DNA of 61,637 bases. Source: Alteribacillus iranensis (GTDB lineage: Bacteria; Bacillota; Bacilli; Bacillales; Marinococcaceae). Both the position numbers and the translations under genes were made by a program. Location: contig NZ_FONT01000002.1 of assembly GCF_900113025.1 (NCBI RefSeq), positions 442,201 through 503,837 on the forward strand, given 5' to 3'. Under the pieces are notes generated by a model that was not told the origin of the DNA, searched no databases, and worked only from the letters and a program-made list of their open reading frames with translations. Of this stretch, positions 42,487-51,564 are shown in pieces (position 1 is the stretch's first letter; the number at the start of each line of letters is the position of its first letter).

Positions 42487-42939
42487 ATGAAAAAACAGTA
42501 TGGCTTATGGGGACAAGTGATCGGCGCAGGGGTAGCAGCTGGAACAGCACTTGGTTTATTTTTGAAGGCGGTAGAGCAGGGGACGGGTGTGAAAGTATAT
42601 ACGTTACTGCTTAACGTTGACTACATACCAGTCCTTCAACATTATTACTTTTCTGAGTTTACCGAGTTCGGGTTCCATCTCCTGGTCTCCATAGGTCTCA
42701 CTGCTGTATTCGCGGGTTTTTTACGAAAAAAGAGGCCGTCCCGTGAAAGAATCGTTCCTTTCATCGTAACGGCCAGTACCCTTATCGGTGTTTTATATTT
42801 TCCGGTCACCGTTTTATCGGAACAGACGCCTTCTGTTACTTCCATTCAAGCACTGATCCCGTGGCTCATCGGTCATTCCTTGTATGGATGGATACTAGGG
42901 ATGATGATGCGCCGGTTTATTCCAGACAGCTCTCGATAG
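42487..42939 (+). CDS. Four-helix membrane protein of unknown function
   Basis: The 150-residue protein has four membrane segments, the first IGAGVAAGTALGLFLKAVEQ (about 11-30), the second around 57-77, the third IVPFIVTASTLIGVLYFPVT, and the last IPWLIGHSLYGWILGMMMRR. TGVKVYTLLLNVDYIPVLQH in the first loop is the most distinctive stretch. I recall similar hypothetical proteins in Bacillus but no assigned function. The start at 42487 is set by GAAAGGGAG. The frame remains open to 42355. Its last 23 bases overlap the end of the Spo0E-like gene on the other strand, so mRNAs of the two can pair. Confidence 0.72.
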   Translation: MKKQYGLWGQVIGAGVAAGTALGLFLKAVEQGTGVKVYTLLLNVDYIPVLQHYYFSEFTEFGFHLLVSIGLTAVFAGFLRKKRPSRERIVPFIVTASTLIGVLYFPVTVLSEQTPSVTSIQALIPWLIGHSLYGWILGMMMRRFIPDSSR

Positions 42940-43090
42940 CTTCCGGGCATTGCTGATTCATTAATTGGTCTAGTTCCTGGCTGATGGCCACCACCCTCTT
43001 ATCGGTGAAGGAGCCGAATTTTTCATAAGCTGCCATCATTTCATGGCGTGTCTCTTCGATTTTTTTCTCAACCCGTTTCGTCTTCTTCAT
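42917..43090 (-). CDS. Spo0E-like aspartyl-phosphate phosphatase
   Basis: The 57-residue protein is KKIEETRHEMMAAYEKFGSF then TDKRVVAISQELDQLMNQ, a two-helix Spo0E-type fold with the SQELD signature needed for dephosphorylating Spo0A~P. It would delay sporulation. The frame extends far upstream in the track, but AGGAGG lies six bases before the ATG at 43090 and directly against the one at 43096, so I use 43090. It overlaps the 3' end of the GGDEF gene by 23 bases and so is translated with it. An acidic Cys-containing tail ends the protein. Confidence 0.85.
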   Translation of the reverse strand: MKKTKRVEKKIEETRHEMMAAYEKFGSFTDKRVVAISQELDQLMNQQCPEAIESCLE

Positions 43091-44573
43091 ATCCATCCTC
43101 CTCGTACACGTGATACTGATTCTTTCCTTTTTCCTTCGAAGCATACAAGGCACTGTCTGCTTTTTTAAAGAGCACGTCGGGATCCTTCCCGTGCTCCGGC
43201 GCAATCGCAATTCCCGCACTTGCTGTAACATTGAGCATCGACAGGCTATGATCGGTTTCGATCGAATGCTGAATATCAGAAATCACTCGAGCTGCCGCAC
43301 TCTCCGCTTCCTCTCTGTTTGTGTGAGGCATGATGATCATAAATTCATCACCCCCCAGCCGGAATGGAGTGTCTCCTTTGCGAATCGTCGAAGACAAATG
43401 GAAAGCAATTTGCTTAAGCAGCACATCGCCTCTATCATGGCCTAAAGTATCATTTACAGCTTTGAAATTATCCAGATCTACCATGATTAAGGCGGTTTCC
43501 TGTGATTTCTGGCGCAGCTGAGAGCGGAGGAAATCATTAAACGCCGCTCTGTTTTTTAAACCAGTTAAACTATCGTGAAAAGCCATATGCATAGGCTTGG
43601 CAATCCAGTGTGAAATAAGAAGCGCCAATGCGGTAGCTACGGTTAATACAATTACTAACGTCATGTAAAAATTGTTGCGATTTTCCTCTAATACGGATTG
43701 CAGCTCATTATTGTTGTAAACAATTTCTAACACTTTATTTTTCGTTGTCCCATTGTCGACTTTCGACTCATAAGGAGTATATCGATAAATGGCGGGCTCG
43801 CCTTTCCACTCTTCTTCGACTTCAGATGGCTGTTTCGTGGCATAGGTTTTTTCAAAAGCCTCTCGTCGTTCCGGAGATAGCCTGGCCTCATCTACAGGCT
43901 CTCCTAATGAATAGCCTCCTATATTTAACACATGGATATCATATATGGAGTCATACTGATCCGCTAAATTTTCCATGACACGGAAAAAATTAAACTCTTC
44001 AAAAATCTGACTTTCTTCCACTGAATAGCCGAGCTCAATCATGTATTGCTTGTCCGGAGTCGCCATATAACTGTATTTTTTCACTTCTCCTGTCTCTTGC
44101 TCGATGTCCATGCCGTCATGAAAGAAATGTCCTGCTTCCCGTCTCTCATTTAAAACGCTCGCGAGCTTCTCGCAGCATGCTTCAAAATCTAAGCCAATGT
44201 CATCGGGAAAGCTGCTGTGAGTAATAACATTCTCCGTGTCGAGGATGTAAATATCCATCCCGAGTTGCTGTTCTAATTGCTCGAAATCCCATTCGTCAAA
44301 ATGGGGATTGTCTTTATATTTATCGAGGAGACGATAGGTGTTTTCTTGCATTTTAGAGGCCGTTTCTTCTTCAAATAAGTAGTGTGCTTTCTCAAAAGAG
44401 TGAAGCGAAGAGGTCACCATTTCTTCGGTTTGCTGTACTTGGGATTGGTTATGTTTCACTGCTTGCTCTTCCAATCGTTGTTGGTCGATTGCCGACAATC
44501 CTATCGAAATAAAAAGAGCGAACCCTATCATTATAAGAAAAAGCCTCGTCTTTATATTTGTACGCAACGTCAC
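43068..44573 (-). CDS. Membrane-bound diguanylate cyclase (GGDEF)
   Basis: The protein of about 501 residues has TM1 (FLIMIGFALFISIGLSAI), a large extracellular sensor (about 35-305, with LGMDIYILDTENVITHSSFP suggesting a Cache/PAS-like fold), TM2 (FYMTLVIVLTVATALALLIS) and a GGDEF domain. The domain shows DSLTGLKNRAAF, DLDNFKAVNDTLGHDRGDVL and the active-site RLGGDEF, so it should make c-di-GMP. An RxxD inhibitory site is not clear. The start is uncertain: GTG at 44573 has GGAGGTG in front, whereas the ATG at 44588 lies before that site. It is co-transcribed with the Spo0E-like gene. Confidence 0.9.
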   Translation of the reverse strand: MTLRTNIKTRLFLIMIGFALFISIGLSAIDQQRLEEQAVKHNQSQVQQTEEMVTSSLHSFEKAHYLFEEETASKMQENTYRLLDKYKDNPHFDEWDFEQLEQQLGMDIYILDTENVITHSSFPDDIGLDFEACCEKLASVLNERREAGHFFHDGMDIEQETGEVKKYSYMATPDKQYMIELGYSVEESQIFEEFNFFRVMENLADQYDSIYDIHVLNIGGYSLGEPVDEARLSPERREAFEKTYATKQPSEVEEEWKGEPAIYRYTPYESKVDNGTTKNKVLEIVYNNNELQSVLEENRNNFYMTLVIVLTVATALALLISHWIAKPMHMAFHDSLTGLKNRAAFNDFLRSQLRQKSQETALIMVDLDNFKAVNDTLGHDRGDVLLKQIAFHLSSTIRKGDTPFRLGGDEFMIIMPHTNREEAESAAARVISDIQHSIETDHSLSMLNVTASAGIAIAPEHGKDPDVLFKKADSALYASKEKGKNQYHVYEEDGYEEDETG

Positions 44574-44588
44574 CACCCCACCTCCCAT

Positions 44589-45094
44589 CAGATGAAACAG
44601 AGCGCCATTTAACTGTGAAAATGGTACTATGTCGAATAATAAAAAATGATGTCATTCACTCTATTAGGATGATAAAACTAGTTCCTAATATTTAATTATA
44701 CATCGTATTCATCTGTTTTGGGTAGGGATTTTTCATAATTATTAATAATATTTTAATGTTTATTGCTTACGGAAAACAGCTCCCCCTAGAGTTGGGAGTG
44801 CTGATTTGAAAAAAAAAGTCGCATCTAGTCCTATTTACCTATAACTTTTGAGAAAAAGAGAAACTATCACTCTTCTTCAAAAGATACACGTGGCAGACGG
44901 CTCTGGTCCTCGTGTCCCAAGTGTAAAAGAAGCTCCAGGGGCGTATTGAGACATATAACGGCCTGGAGCTTAACAGTCTATTCTATTAGCAAGGAACAAG
45001 TGCTTACTTTAGATTCAGTATAGAACTTATGTTCCTTCGCGTCAACCTGTTTTCTGAAATTTCTGTTATGTAATTTTGATTTTTTACACAGGAA
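44589..45094. other. AT-rich gap with two inverted repeats
   Basis: No gene is supported in these 506 bases. AAGCTCCAGG and CCTGGAGCTT (44930-44939, 44962-44971) are perfect ten-base arms. ACACGTGG and CCTCGTGT (44887-44914) form another stem just before. Neither has a T-run. They may be a remnant of a mobile element or an operator. The promoter of the GGDEF gene should lie near 44620-44700. Confidence 0.5.
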
Positions 45095-45121
45095 AAGGAA
45101 GCCGTTTAAAATGGCTTCCTT
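45095..45121 (-). terminator. Terminator of the scoAB-thiolase operon
   Basis: AAGGAAGCC-gtttaaaat-GGCTTCCTT is a nine-base perfect stem directly after the thiolase stop. TTTTCC follows on the minus strand. Confidence 0.85.
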
Positions 45122-45125
45122 CTAT

Positions 45126-46313
45126 CTATATACGTTCTACAATGGTAGCCACACCTTGACCGCCGCCAATACATAGCGTAGCTAATCCTGTTTTGCTGTT
45201 TCGACGTTTCATTTCATAAAGAAGGGTGATGAGAACGCGAGCACCACTGGCACCGATTGGATGACCGAGGGCAATCGCCCCTCCATTGACATTTAAGCGA
45301 TCTTCAGGAAATTTCAATTCCCGCTGAACGGCAAGGGACTGCGCGGCAAAGGCTTCATTTGCCTCAATCAAGTCAAGATCATCAACCGTCAACCCAGCCC
45401 GCTCTAATGCTCGCTGTGTTGCGGATACCGGCCCAATGCCCATAATACGTGGCTGAACGGCGGCGTTCGCATTCATACGAATTCGAGCAAGCGGCGTGAT
45501 TCCTAGTTCTTCTGCTTTTCTTTCACTCATCACAATCAAGGCAGCGGCGCCGTCATTAATGCCGGATGCATTTCCTGCCGTGACGCTTCCTTCTTTCTTA
45601 AAGGCCGGGCGTAATTTGCCGAGCTTCTCAGCAGTCGTGCCGGAACGGATTCCTTCGTCTTGGTCTACTCTGACCGGATCCCCTTTTCGCTGCGGGACGT
45701 CAATCGGGATGATTTCTTCCTCAAACAGCCCTTTTTCCTGGGCTTGAGCCGCTTTTTCTTGGCTCGCAGCAGCGAACGCGTCTTGTTCATCACGGGTAAT
45801 GCCGTACTCCTCATTTAAGTTTTCCGCCGTAATTCCCATGTGATAATTTTCCATCGCGCACGTCAGGCCATCATCGATCATGCTGTCGACCAGCTTTTGG
45901 TTCCCCATGCCAAAACCATCGCGAGCGCCTTTTACAAGATAAGGAGCCTGACTCATATTTTCCATGCCGCCCGCAACAATGATTTCCGCATCTCCTGCTT
46001 TTATTGCTTGCGTTGCCAAGTGAACGGCTTTTAAGCCCGATCCGCACACTTTATTTATCGTCATCGATGGAACGCCTTCGGGAAGGCCGGCTTGGAGAGC
46101 TGCCTGGCGAGCCGGGTTCTGCCCTAATCCGGCTTGAAGAACATTTCCCATAATGACTTCATCCACTTGGTCTGGCTGGATTCCCGCTCGCTCAAGTGCG
46201 GATGAAATAGCTGCTTTTCCGAGGTCGACGGCGGACACGTTATTGAAAGCCCCACGGAACGTTCCGATCGGGGTCCGGACCGCGCCGGCTAAGACAATAC
46301 CCTCTTCCCTCAC
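45126..46313 (-). CDS. Acetyl-CoA acetyltransferase (thiolase)
   Basis: The 395-residue thiolase splits acetoacetyl-CoA to two acetyl-CoA, or a longer 3-ketoacyl-CoA. The nucleophile Cys is in [11 protein letters not shown] (about residue 89), the catalytic His in [18 protein letters not shown] (about 350) and the second Cys in CIGGGQG. It starts with GTG, with GGAGGGATC upstream, and overlaps scoB by four bases. In context it completes acetoacetate use: the CoA transferase makes acetoacetyl-CoA from succinyl-CoA and this enzyme cleaves it. It is distinct from the thiolase at 15969 (HALGSSG, IGVGQG variants). Confidence 0.93.
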   Translation of the reverse strand: MREEGIVLAGAVRTPIGTFRGAFNNVSAVDLGKAAISSALERAGIQPDQVDEVIMGNVLQAGLGQNPARQAALQAGLPEGVPSMTINKVCGSGLKAVHLATQAIKAGDAEIIVAGGMENMSQAPYLVKGARDGFGMGNQKLVDSMIDDGLTCAMENYHMGITAENLNEEYGITRDEQDAFAAASQEKAAQAQEKGLFEEEIIPIDVPQRKGDPVRVDQDEGIRSGTTAEKLGKLRPAFKKEGSVTAGNASGINDGAAALIVMSERKAEELGITPLARIRMNANAAVQPRIMGIGPVSATQRALERAGLTVDDLDLIEANEAFAAQSLAVQRELKFPEDRLNVNGGAIALGHPIGASGARVLITLLYEMKRRNSKTGLATLCIGGGQGVATIVERI

Positions 46314-46972
46314 TGAGATCCCTCCTTCTTTCGGAGTGATTCATCCACGGTAAACGAAGCTTCCGTGTTTTGGCGAACCGTTTCGATATCCGAGCCATCT
46401 AAAATTTCACGAAGAACCATGCCGTTCTCTGTAAAATCAAACACCGCCATATCTGTGATCAGTCGATCGACGACTTGTGATCCTGTTAATGGAAGTTCAC
46501 ATTCGGAGCGTACTTTCGACTGACCGTGTTTGTTCACGTGATTCATAATGATAACCACTTTTCGGGCGCCTTGTACGATATCCATCGCGCCTCCCATGCC
46601 TTTTACCATTTTTCCGGGAATCATCCAGTTTGCTAAGTCGCCTTTCTCAGAAACTTCCATGCCGCCGAGAATGGCGAGGTCCACATGCCCGCCGCGGATC
46701 ATCGCGAAAGACTCGGCGTTATCAAAGAAAGACGCCCCTTTTTTCGTTGTCACCGTTTCTTTTCCGGCATTGATGAGATCACCGTCTTCCTCTCCTTCTA
46801 CCGGGTAAGGACCTATTCCGAGTAGTCCGTTTTCCGAATGGAGAAACACACTTTTCGTTTCCGGTATCCGGTCCGCAATCAGTGTCGGCATCCCAATCCC
46901 TAAGTTCACATTCATGCCATCTTCAATTTCTTTTACCGCACGGGAAATGATTTTTTCACGCGAATTGCTCAT
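46310..46972 (-). CDS. scoB: 3-oxoacid CoA-transferase subunit B
   Basis: The 220-residue subunit of the two-subunit family I CoA transferase moves CoA from succinyl-CoA (or acetyl-CoA) to acetoacetate or another 3-oxo acid. The catalytic glutamate is in SENGLLG (about residue 49), which forms the glutamyl-CoA intermediate. [38 protein letters not shown], then [10 protein letters not shown] and the HGQSK segment complete the family pattern. It overlaps the thiolase by four bases. A 156-base gap containing a dispersed repeat separates it from subunit A, which is unusual because scoA and scoB are normally adjacent. Confidence 0.92.
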   Translation of the reverse strand: MSNSREKIISRAVKEIEDGMNVNLGIGMPTLIADRIPETKSVFLHSENGLLGIGPYPVEGEEDGDLINAGKETVTTKKGASFFDNAESFAMIRGGHVDLAILGGMEVSEKGDLANWMIPGKMVKGMGGAMDIVQGARKVVIIMNHVNKHGQSKVRSECELPLTGSQVVDRLITDMAVFDFTENGMVLREILDGSDIETVRQNTEASFTVDESLRKKEGSQ

Positions 46973-47028
46973 ACCGATCCCTCCTCATGTATTTATAGCT
47001 GTTAGACGATATATTTTTATTCTTTGGT

Positions 47029-47128
47029 GCATAGCGATTCTTCTGCTAAAAGTGCAGCAATGCATCTCCTGCGTAAGTCAAAGCAGAAGTCAGCACGTCC
47101 TGTGCAAGCCAGGGCACTTACGCTTTTC
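47029..47128. repeat. Dispersed repeat between scoA and scoB
   Basis: TGCATAGCGATTCTTCTGCT, GCAGAAGTCAGCACGTCCTG and TTACGCTTTTCTTATT copy the dispersed repeat of 9100-9200 (TTCTTCTGCTAGAAGCG, CAGAAGCCAGCACGTCCTGT). It lies between two co-translated subunits, after scoA's stop and before scoB's ribosome site. It could form a hairpin in the mRNA and change the scoA/scoB ratio. Confidence 0.8.
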
Positions 47129-47827
47129 TTATTGCGCTTGGCGGACGGTTCTTCTCTCTATTCGTTTTTCGAAGTGATCGCCTTTCAAAATATTCTGTAC
47201 GTAAATGCTCGGCGTATGGATAAAGTTCGGGTCTAACTCCCCTGGCTCAACGATCTCTTCCACTTCCGCAATGGTATGCTCACCGGCTGCGGCTGCTAAC
47301 GGGTTAAAGTTGCGTGCGGTGTAGCGGTATATCAAATTTCCGTAAGAATCCCCTTTCCATGCTTTTACAAGAGCCACATCCCCTACAATGGCTTCTTCCA
47401 AAATGCATGTTTTCCCGTCAAATTCTTTATGCTCCTTGCCTTCCGCAATAGGGGTTCCGACTCCCGTTGGCGTATAAAAACCGCGAATACCAGCACCGCC
47501 AGCGCGAATCCTCTCCGCAAGCGTTCCCTGTGGTACGAGTTCTACTTCCAATTCCCCATTCAAGTACTGGGACTCAAACGTTTTGTTTTCCCCAACGTAC
47601 GATGCAATCATTTTTTTAATTTGCCGATTTTGAAGCAACAGACCTAATCCCCAGTCGTCCACCCCGCAGTTGTTACTGACTACTGTGAGATCTTTTGTGC
47701 CTTGTTCTGCCAATGCTTGAATGAGATTCTCCGGGATACCCGATAACCCGAAACCACCAACGATGAGCGTATCCCCATCTTTAATTTTGCGAACACTCTC
47801 TTCAAATGACGTAGACACCTTTGACAT
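47129..47827 (-). CDS. scoA: 3-oxoacid CoA-transferase subunit A
   Basis: The 232-residue CoA-transferase subunit A has the typical [20 protein letters not shown] (about 14-34), [40 protein letters not shown] and FYTPTGVGT. The [17 protein letters not shown] part (about residue 170) closes the active site with subunit B. It is first of the operon scoA-scoB-thiolase, probably for growth on acetoacetate or butyrate-type substrates. A cre-like site and LysR-type palindromes lie in the 113-base region shared with the divergent LysR gene. AAGGGGG lies upstream of the ATG. Confidence 0.92.
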   Translation of the reverse strand: MSKVSTSFEESVRKIKDGDTLIVGGFGLSGIPENLIQALAEQGTKDLTVVSNNCGVDDWGLGLLLQNRQIKKMIASYVGENKTFESQYLNGELEVELVPQGTLAERIRAGGAGIRGFYTPTGVGTPIAEGKEHKEFDGKTCILEEAIVGDVALVKAWKGDSYGNLIYRYTARNFNPLAAAAGEHTIAEVEEIVEPGELDPNFIHTPSIYVQNILKGDHFEKRIERRTVRQAQ

Positions 47828-47868
47828 GAAAAAACCCCCTTACGACGTTTTGTTACTTTCCACTTTAC

Positions 47869-47927
47869 TAAAAACGCTTACATAAGTAAAATAGATAAAT
47901 ATTATATATTTATTCCAAAATAGAATA
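47869..47927. promoter_or_regulatory. Regulatory region of scoA and the LysR gene: cre-like site and two palindromes
   Basis: On the minus strand TGTAAGCGTTTTTA (47869-47882) matches the cre consensus at 13 of 14 positions. ATAAATA-TTATA-TATTTAT (47895-47913) and TATTC-CAAAATA-GAATA (47911-47927) are adjacent palindromes of the size expected for LysR-type sites (T-N11-A). They lie between the start codons of scoA and the LysR gene. Confidence 0.45.
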
Positions 47928-47940
47928 AAAGGTGACCGCT

Positions 47941-48831
47941 ATGAATTTGAAACAACTGGAATATTTTCTAGAAATAGAAAAGGAAAAAAGCTTCTCGAAA
48001 GCAAGTCAAACGTTGCATGTTTCTCAACCTTCGTTAAGTAAAGTCATTCATCAGCTTGAAGAAGAATTGGGCATCCGCTTGTTTGACCGATCGACTCGCC
48101 ACTTGCGAATCACCGACGAAGGAAAAATGATGTTGATCCATGCCCAACAAGTGATTCGGGCGGCAGATGATATGAAGAAAGCAGCAGATGATTTGATTCA
48201 GCGACGAAAAGGAAGCTTCCTCTTTGGACTCCCCCCGGTCATCGGTTCGACCTTGTTTCCCGATGTGATCGCGGACTTCCGTGCGACTTACCCAGATACC
48301 GACATGCAAATCATTGAGGAAGGGGCAAAAATCATGGAAGCATCTTTGCTGGAAGGTAATATTGATGTAGGCGTCGCGATTCTTCCCGTCGCGTCGGACC
48401 TGTTTGATGTTCGCCCTCTCATTCAAAAACATTTACTTCTCATCGTTGCCCCCGATCATCCGCTAGCAAAGGAAAAAAAGATCACGATGAAAGAGCTTCG
48501 TCATGAACGCTTCCTTATGTTCCAGCAAGGCTTTTCTTTATATGACCGGGTTCGCGAAGGATGCATTGAGGCCGGTTTCGAACCGACTGTTATCCATGAA
48601 AGCACGCAGTGGGATTTTCTCGTTGAAATGGCTAAGAAAAATCTTGGTGTGGCATTTGTTCCTGAAACACTCTGTGAAAAAATGGACATGACCGAGGTCG
48701 GGGTTATTGAAGTTACAGACCCGGCCCTCACGTGGGATCTCGCTCTCATTTGGCGAAAAAACAGCTATCAATCTCACGCCACGAGAGAATGGATCGACTT
48801 TGTGGAAGAGAGTTTTCGAGCTAAAAAGTAA
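47941..48831 (+). CDS. LysR-family transcriptional regulator
   Basis: The 296-residue LysR protein has the N-terminal winged HTH (MNLKQLEYFLEIEKEKSFSK, then ASQTLHVSQPSLSKVIHQLE and LGIRLFDRSTRHLRIT) and an effector domain from about 90 (GLPPVIGSTLFPDVIADFRA, and the conserved DVGVAILP). The start at ATG 47941 is set by AAAGGTGAC seven bases upstream. GTG at 47932 is the track alternative. It is divergent from scoA, the classic layout in which a LysR regulator controls its neighbour. It could sense an acyl-CoA or keto acid. The effector is unknown. A strong terminator follows. Confidence 0.9.
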   Translation: MNLKQLEYFLEIEKEKSFSKASQTLHVSQPSLSKVIHQLEEELGIRLFDRSTRHLRITDEGKMMLIHAQQVIRAADDMKKAADDLIQRRKGSFLFGLPPVIGSTLFPDVIADFRATYPDTDMQIIEEGAKIMEASLLEGNIDVGVAILPVASDLFDVRPLIQKHLLLIVAPDHPLAKEKKITMKELRHERFLMFQQGFSLYDRVREGCIEAGFEPTVIHESTQWDFLVEMAKKNLGVAFVPETLCEKMDMTEVGVIEVTDPALTWDLALIWRKNSYQSHATREWIDFVEESFRAKK

Positions 48832-48848
48832 TGAGATGATCTACTATA

Positions 48849-48876
48849 AAAGGACATTCGGGATACTCCTCCCGAA
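48849..48876 (+). terminator. Terminator of the LysR gene
   Basis: AAAGGACATTCGGG and CCCGAATTCCTTT pair with one mismatch around ATACTCCT, followed by TTATTTTTTT. It lies 17 bases past the LysR stop. Confidence 0.85.
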
Positions 48877-49004
48877 TTCCTTTTATTTTTTTCCTTATTT
48901 GAATCCAGACCATTCGACACAGTCTCTTTTGTAAAAATAAATTCACTCAATGAGAAAAACAACTTATTATTTCGTGCGCATTTTGATAAAATATTAAAAT
49001 TCAT

Positions 49005-49032
49005 TTGACAATTATTAACTTTATATTATCAT
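49005..49032 (+). promoter_or_regulatory. SigA-type promoter of the DUF3311/SSS operon
   Basis: TTGACA (49005-49010), 16 bases, TATCAT (49027-49032), with an AT-rich stretch upstream. Transcription should start near 49039, 46 bases before the GTG at 49085. Confidence 0.65.
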
Positions 49033-49084
49033 ATTTAATAACTTACTTTTTTACCCAATTAATTTTCAGAAAGGAGTGTCTATT

Positions 49085-49321
49085 GTGAAGAATAGAAACA
49101 ATACCCGTATCTTTCTTTTTGCTGCTTCTATTTTCGGGTTGATTATGATGGAAAGTCCGCTCCTCTTAGCTGCAAATCGAGTCGAACCTTTCATTTTCGG
49201 CTTTCCTTTTTTAGTAGCTTGGATTTTATTTTGGTGGGCGTTTTGTACCATCTTATTCTTCATTGCTCACAAAATGAACTGGGGAAAACCGAAGTCCAAA
49301 CAGGAGAGTGATGCATCATGA
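49085..49321 (+). CDS. DUF3311 small membrane protein
   Basis: The 78-residue protein has two membrane segments (FLFAASIFGLIMMESPLLLA and FPFLVAWILFWWAFCTILFF) and the DUF3311 pattern EPFIFGFPFLVAWILFWWAF. DUF3311 genes sit directly before sodium:solute symporter genes in many bacteria, like here, where the two overlap by four bases (ATGA). It probably acts as a small accessory subunit of the symporter, similar in position to YhdT beside PanF at 13.3 kb. The start is GTG at 49085, eight bases after AAGGAG. The frame also allows GTG at 49076, inside that site. Confidence 0.83.
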   Translation: MKNRNNTRIFLFAASIFGLIMMESPLLLAANRVEPFIFGFPFLVAWILFWWAFCTILFFIAHKMNWGKPKSKQESDAS

Positions 49322-50835
49322 CGATGGGCGTTCTCATTATCGTATTATTTATGGTCATTCCGCTTGTGGTCGGATTTTATGCCGCTGGGAAATCTCAAAA
49401 TACGAGTGACGACTATTTCATTCAAGGACGCGGCATGGGATCGGTCGCAGCGTTTTTCACCGTTGCCGCCACTTGGTGGAGTGCTTTCGCCTTTCTCGGC
49501 TCCAACGCCTCGTTTTACACTGAAGGGCCGGTGTATTTAACCGCATTTGCATGGAACATTTTATTTGGTTTTTTATATTTTGTAGTCGGAAAACGTGTCT
49601 GGTTTTTAGGGAAAAAGTTTAACTATGTGACCCCGTCTGATTTGTTAGGTGATTTTTATAACAGTGAAAAAGTTCGTATTCTCGTTGGCCTTATCGTTAT
49701 TGTTTTTACGATTCCTTACTTGCAGATTCAATTAACCGGGGGCGCATATTTAATTGAAGTGGCGTCCGGCGGTGTGATTCCTTTCTGGCTTGCTGCTCTT
49801 ATTTTTTACGTCGTCATTATTACATACGTGTGGGTTGGCGGAATTCGCGCTGTCGCATGGACCGATATTATTTATGGCGCATTGTTATTTTTCGGTCTCT
49901 TATTCGTCGGGTTTTATATTGCAAACGTTGTAGGCGGACCGGCGTCTATGTTCAGCCAAATGCAAGAGTCCCATCCGAATCACATGACGCTCCCTGGTCC
50001 AGAAGGTTCTTCGGGGTATGCGACTTGGATTTCTCTTTGCTTTGTGACAGCTATTGGTGCGATTATGGGACCACAGATTTGGCTGCGTATGTATTCCGTC
50101 AAAAACGGACAGCTTTTTAATTTAATGCCGTTTTTAATTTCACTTGTGGCGATCACGTACATTGGATCCTTATTTGTCAGCTGGACAGGCGTTCTCGTTA
50201 TGCCTGGAGTCGAAAATCCAGATCAGATCTTGCCGCTCATGCTGCTCGACTACGCCCCGTTTGTCATCGGAGCAATCGTCCTTGCCGGCGGAGCTTCAGC
50301 CGCCATGTCTACGGCGAACAGCCAGATTCATGCGGTGTCCACCGTCATGACGAAAGACTTTTATCAACGGTACCGAAATCCGGAAGCTCCCCAATCGAAG
50401 CTGATCCAAGTCGGTCGTTATTTCCTATTGGCGTTTTCGGTGTTAGCATACTTCTTGGCTTTGTTTGCGCCTGGATTGCTTGTCACCGTTGGGTTGATTG
50501 CCTTTGGTGGAACGGCGCAGCTCATTGTTCCTGTCATTGGCGCACTTTTCTGGAAACGCGGAACGGCAAGCGGTGCCATGGCCGGCTTGATTGGAAGCCT
50601 TGTCTTTATCATTGCGTTTACTTTTATTCCAGCGCTAGTGAGTCCACTTGGTCTCGATCCTGCGATGTGGGGACTTGCGATTAATACCGTCTTGTTCATC
50701 GGTGTCAGCTATGCTACCGCGCCGCGTGACCAGCATGTTGTCGACCGCTTTGATAAAGCCTTGCGCGAGTTCCGCGGAGAAGAAGGAATCGAAGACATAG
50801 AAGCTTCTGAACCAAAAGAACACATTCCTTCTTAA
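49318..50835 (+). CDS. Sodium:solute symporter family protein
   Basis: The 505-residue SSS-family transporter has about thirteen membrane segments. It shows the N-terminal GFYAAGKSQNTSDDYFIQGR, TWWSAFAFLGSNASFYTEG near 60, GGIRAVAWTDIIYGALLFFG near 180 (family signature) and the Na+-site stretch LAGGASAAMSTANSQIHAVS near 330. It imports an organic solute with Na+. Family members carry sugars, proline, pantothenate, acetate or other monocarboxylates. With DUF3311 the monocarboxylate branch is the best guess, and the neighbouring scoAB-thiolase operon would use such acids. The substrate is not provable here. Confidence 0.9.
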   Translation: MTMGVLIIVLFMVIPLVVGFYAAGKSQNTSDDYFIQGRGMGSVAAFFTVAATWWSAFAFLGSNASFYTEGPVYLTAFAWNILFGFLYFVVGKRVWFLGKKFNYVTPSDLLGDFYNSEKVRILVGLIVIVFTIPYLQIQLTGGAYLIEVASGGVIPFWLAALIFYVVIITYVWVGGIRAVAWTDIIYGALLFFGLLFVGFYIANVVGGPASMFSQMQESHPNHMTLPGPEGSSGYATWISLCFVTAIGAIMGPQIWLRMYSVKNGQLFNLMPFLISLVAITYIGSLFVSWTGVLVMPGVENPDQILPLMLLDYAPFVIGAIVLAGGASAAMSTANSQIHAVSTVMTKDFYQRYRNPEAPQSKLIQVGRYFLLAFSVLAYFLALFAPGLLVTVGLIAFGGTAQLIVPVIGALFWKRGTASGAMAGLIGSLVFIIAFTFIPALVSPLGLDPAMWGLAINTVLFIGVSYATAPRDQHVVDRFDKALREFRGEEGIEDIEASEPKEHIPS

Positions 50836-50841
50836 TAAAAG

Positions 50842-50885
50842 AAAAGCGGATCAGTAAGGGAAGCCCCTGAAGCTGGTCCGCTTTT
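50842..50885 (+). terminator. Terminator of the symporter operon
   Basis: AAAAGCGGATCAG and CTGGTCCGCTTTT pair with one mismatch, followed by TATTT. It lies six bases past the symporter stop. Confidence 0.85.
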
Positions 50886-50947
50886 TATTTGATTCGACAA
50901 AGTAAGGGACTCGGATTCGAGACACATCGTCCCCTGCTGCATTTGTT

Positions 50948-51510
50948 GACCTTCCTTCTATATTTTTTAAGTTTGACGTCACTATGGATGCCGGTTAACG
51001 ACCTTAGAATCTTTCTTCTCCTTTTCAAGGGCACCACCCACTGTGCTTACTGACCTTGGTCTGCTTTCTTCGCGTGCTTAGGGCATCCACCTTGGTCCGT
51101 TGCTTCGCTTTGTTGACCTTCCTTCTATATTTTTCAGTTTCAACGTCACTATTGAACCCCAATGATGACCTTGGAATCCTTCTTCTCCTTTTCAAGGGCT
51201 TCATCCGCTCCGGTTACTGACCTTGGTTTCCTTTCTGCTCAGCCTTAGGGCATCACCTTGGTCTGTTGCTTCGCTCTGTTGACCTTCCCTCTTTATTTTC
51301 CAATCTCAACGTCACTATTGAACCCCAATGATGACCTTGGAAGCTTTCTTCTCCTTTTCAAGGGCACCACCCACTCCGGTTACTGACCTTGGTTTCCTTT
51401 CTGCTCAGCCTTAGGGCATCCACCTTGGTCTGTTGCTTCGCTTTGTTGACCTTCCTTCTATATTGTTCAGTTTCAACGTCACTATTGAACCCCAATGACG
51501 ACCTTGAACA
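50948..51510. repeat. Tandem array of a 167-bp non-coding unit
   Basis: The unit starts at TTGTTGACCTTCC, with GACC at 50948, 51115, 51281 and 51448, so the spacing is 167, 166 and 167 bases. Each full unit holds three GACCTT words and the cores GACCTTGGAA(T/G)C(C/T)TT...TTTTCAAGGGC and GACCTTGGT...CTTAGGGCATC. The last copy breaks off after GACCTTGAACA. The GACCTT...AGGGCACCA(T/C)CC core is shared with the 104-bp array at 15388-15960. The array is intergenic, between convergent genes, and carries no gene. Function unknown. Confidence 0.9.
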
Positions 51511-51564
51511 ATTGTATTCCTTTGTCTACGTAACGAAGTGTGGGAGAAAGAGAAACTCCCCGGG

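Noticed and set aside
44930-44971. Terminator for the GGDEF gene
   Set aside because: The ten-base inverted repeat lies upstream of that gene on its strand and has no T-run, so it is noted only as an inverted repeat.
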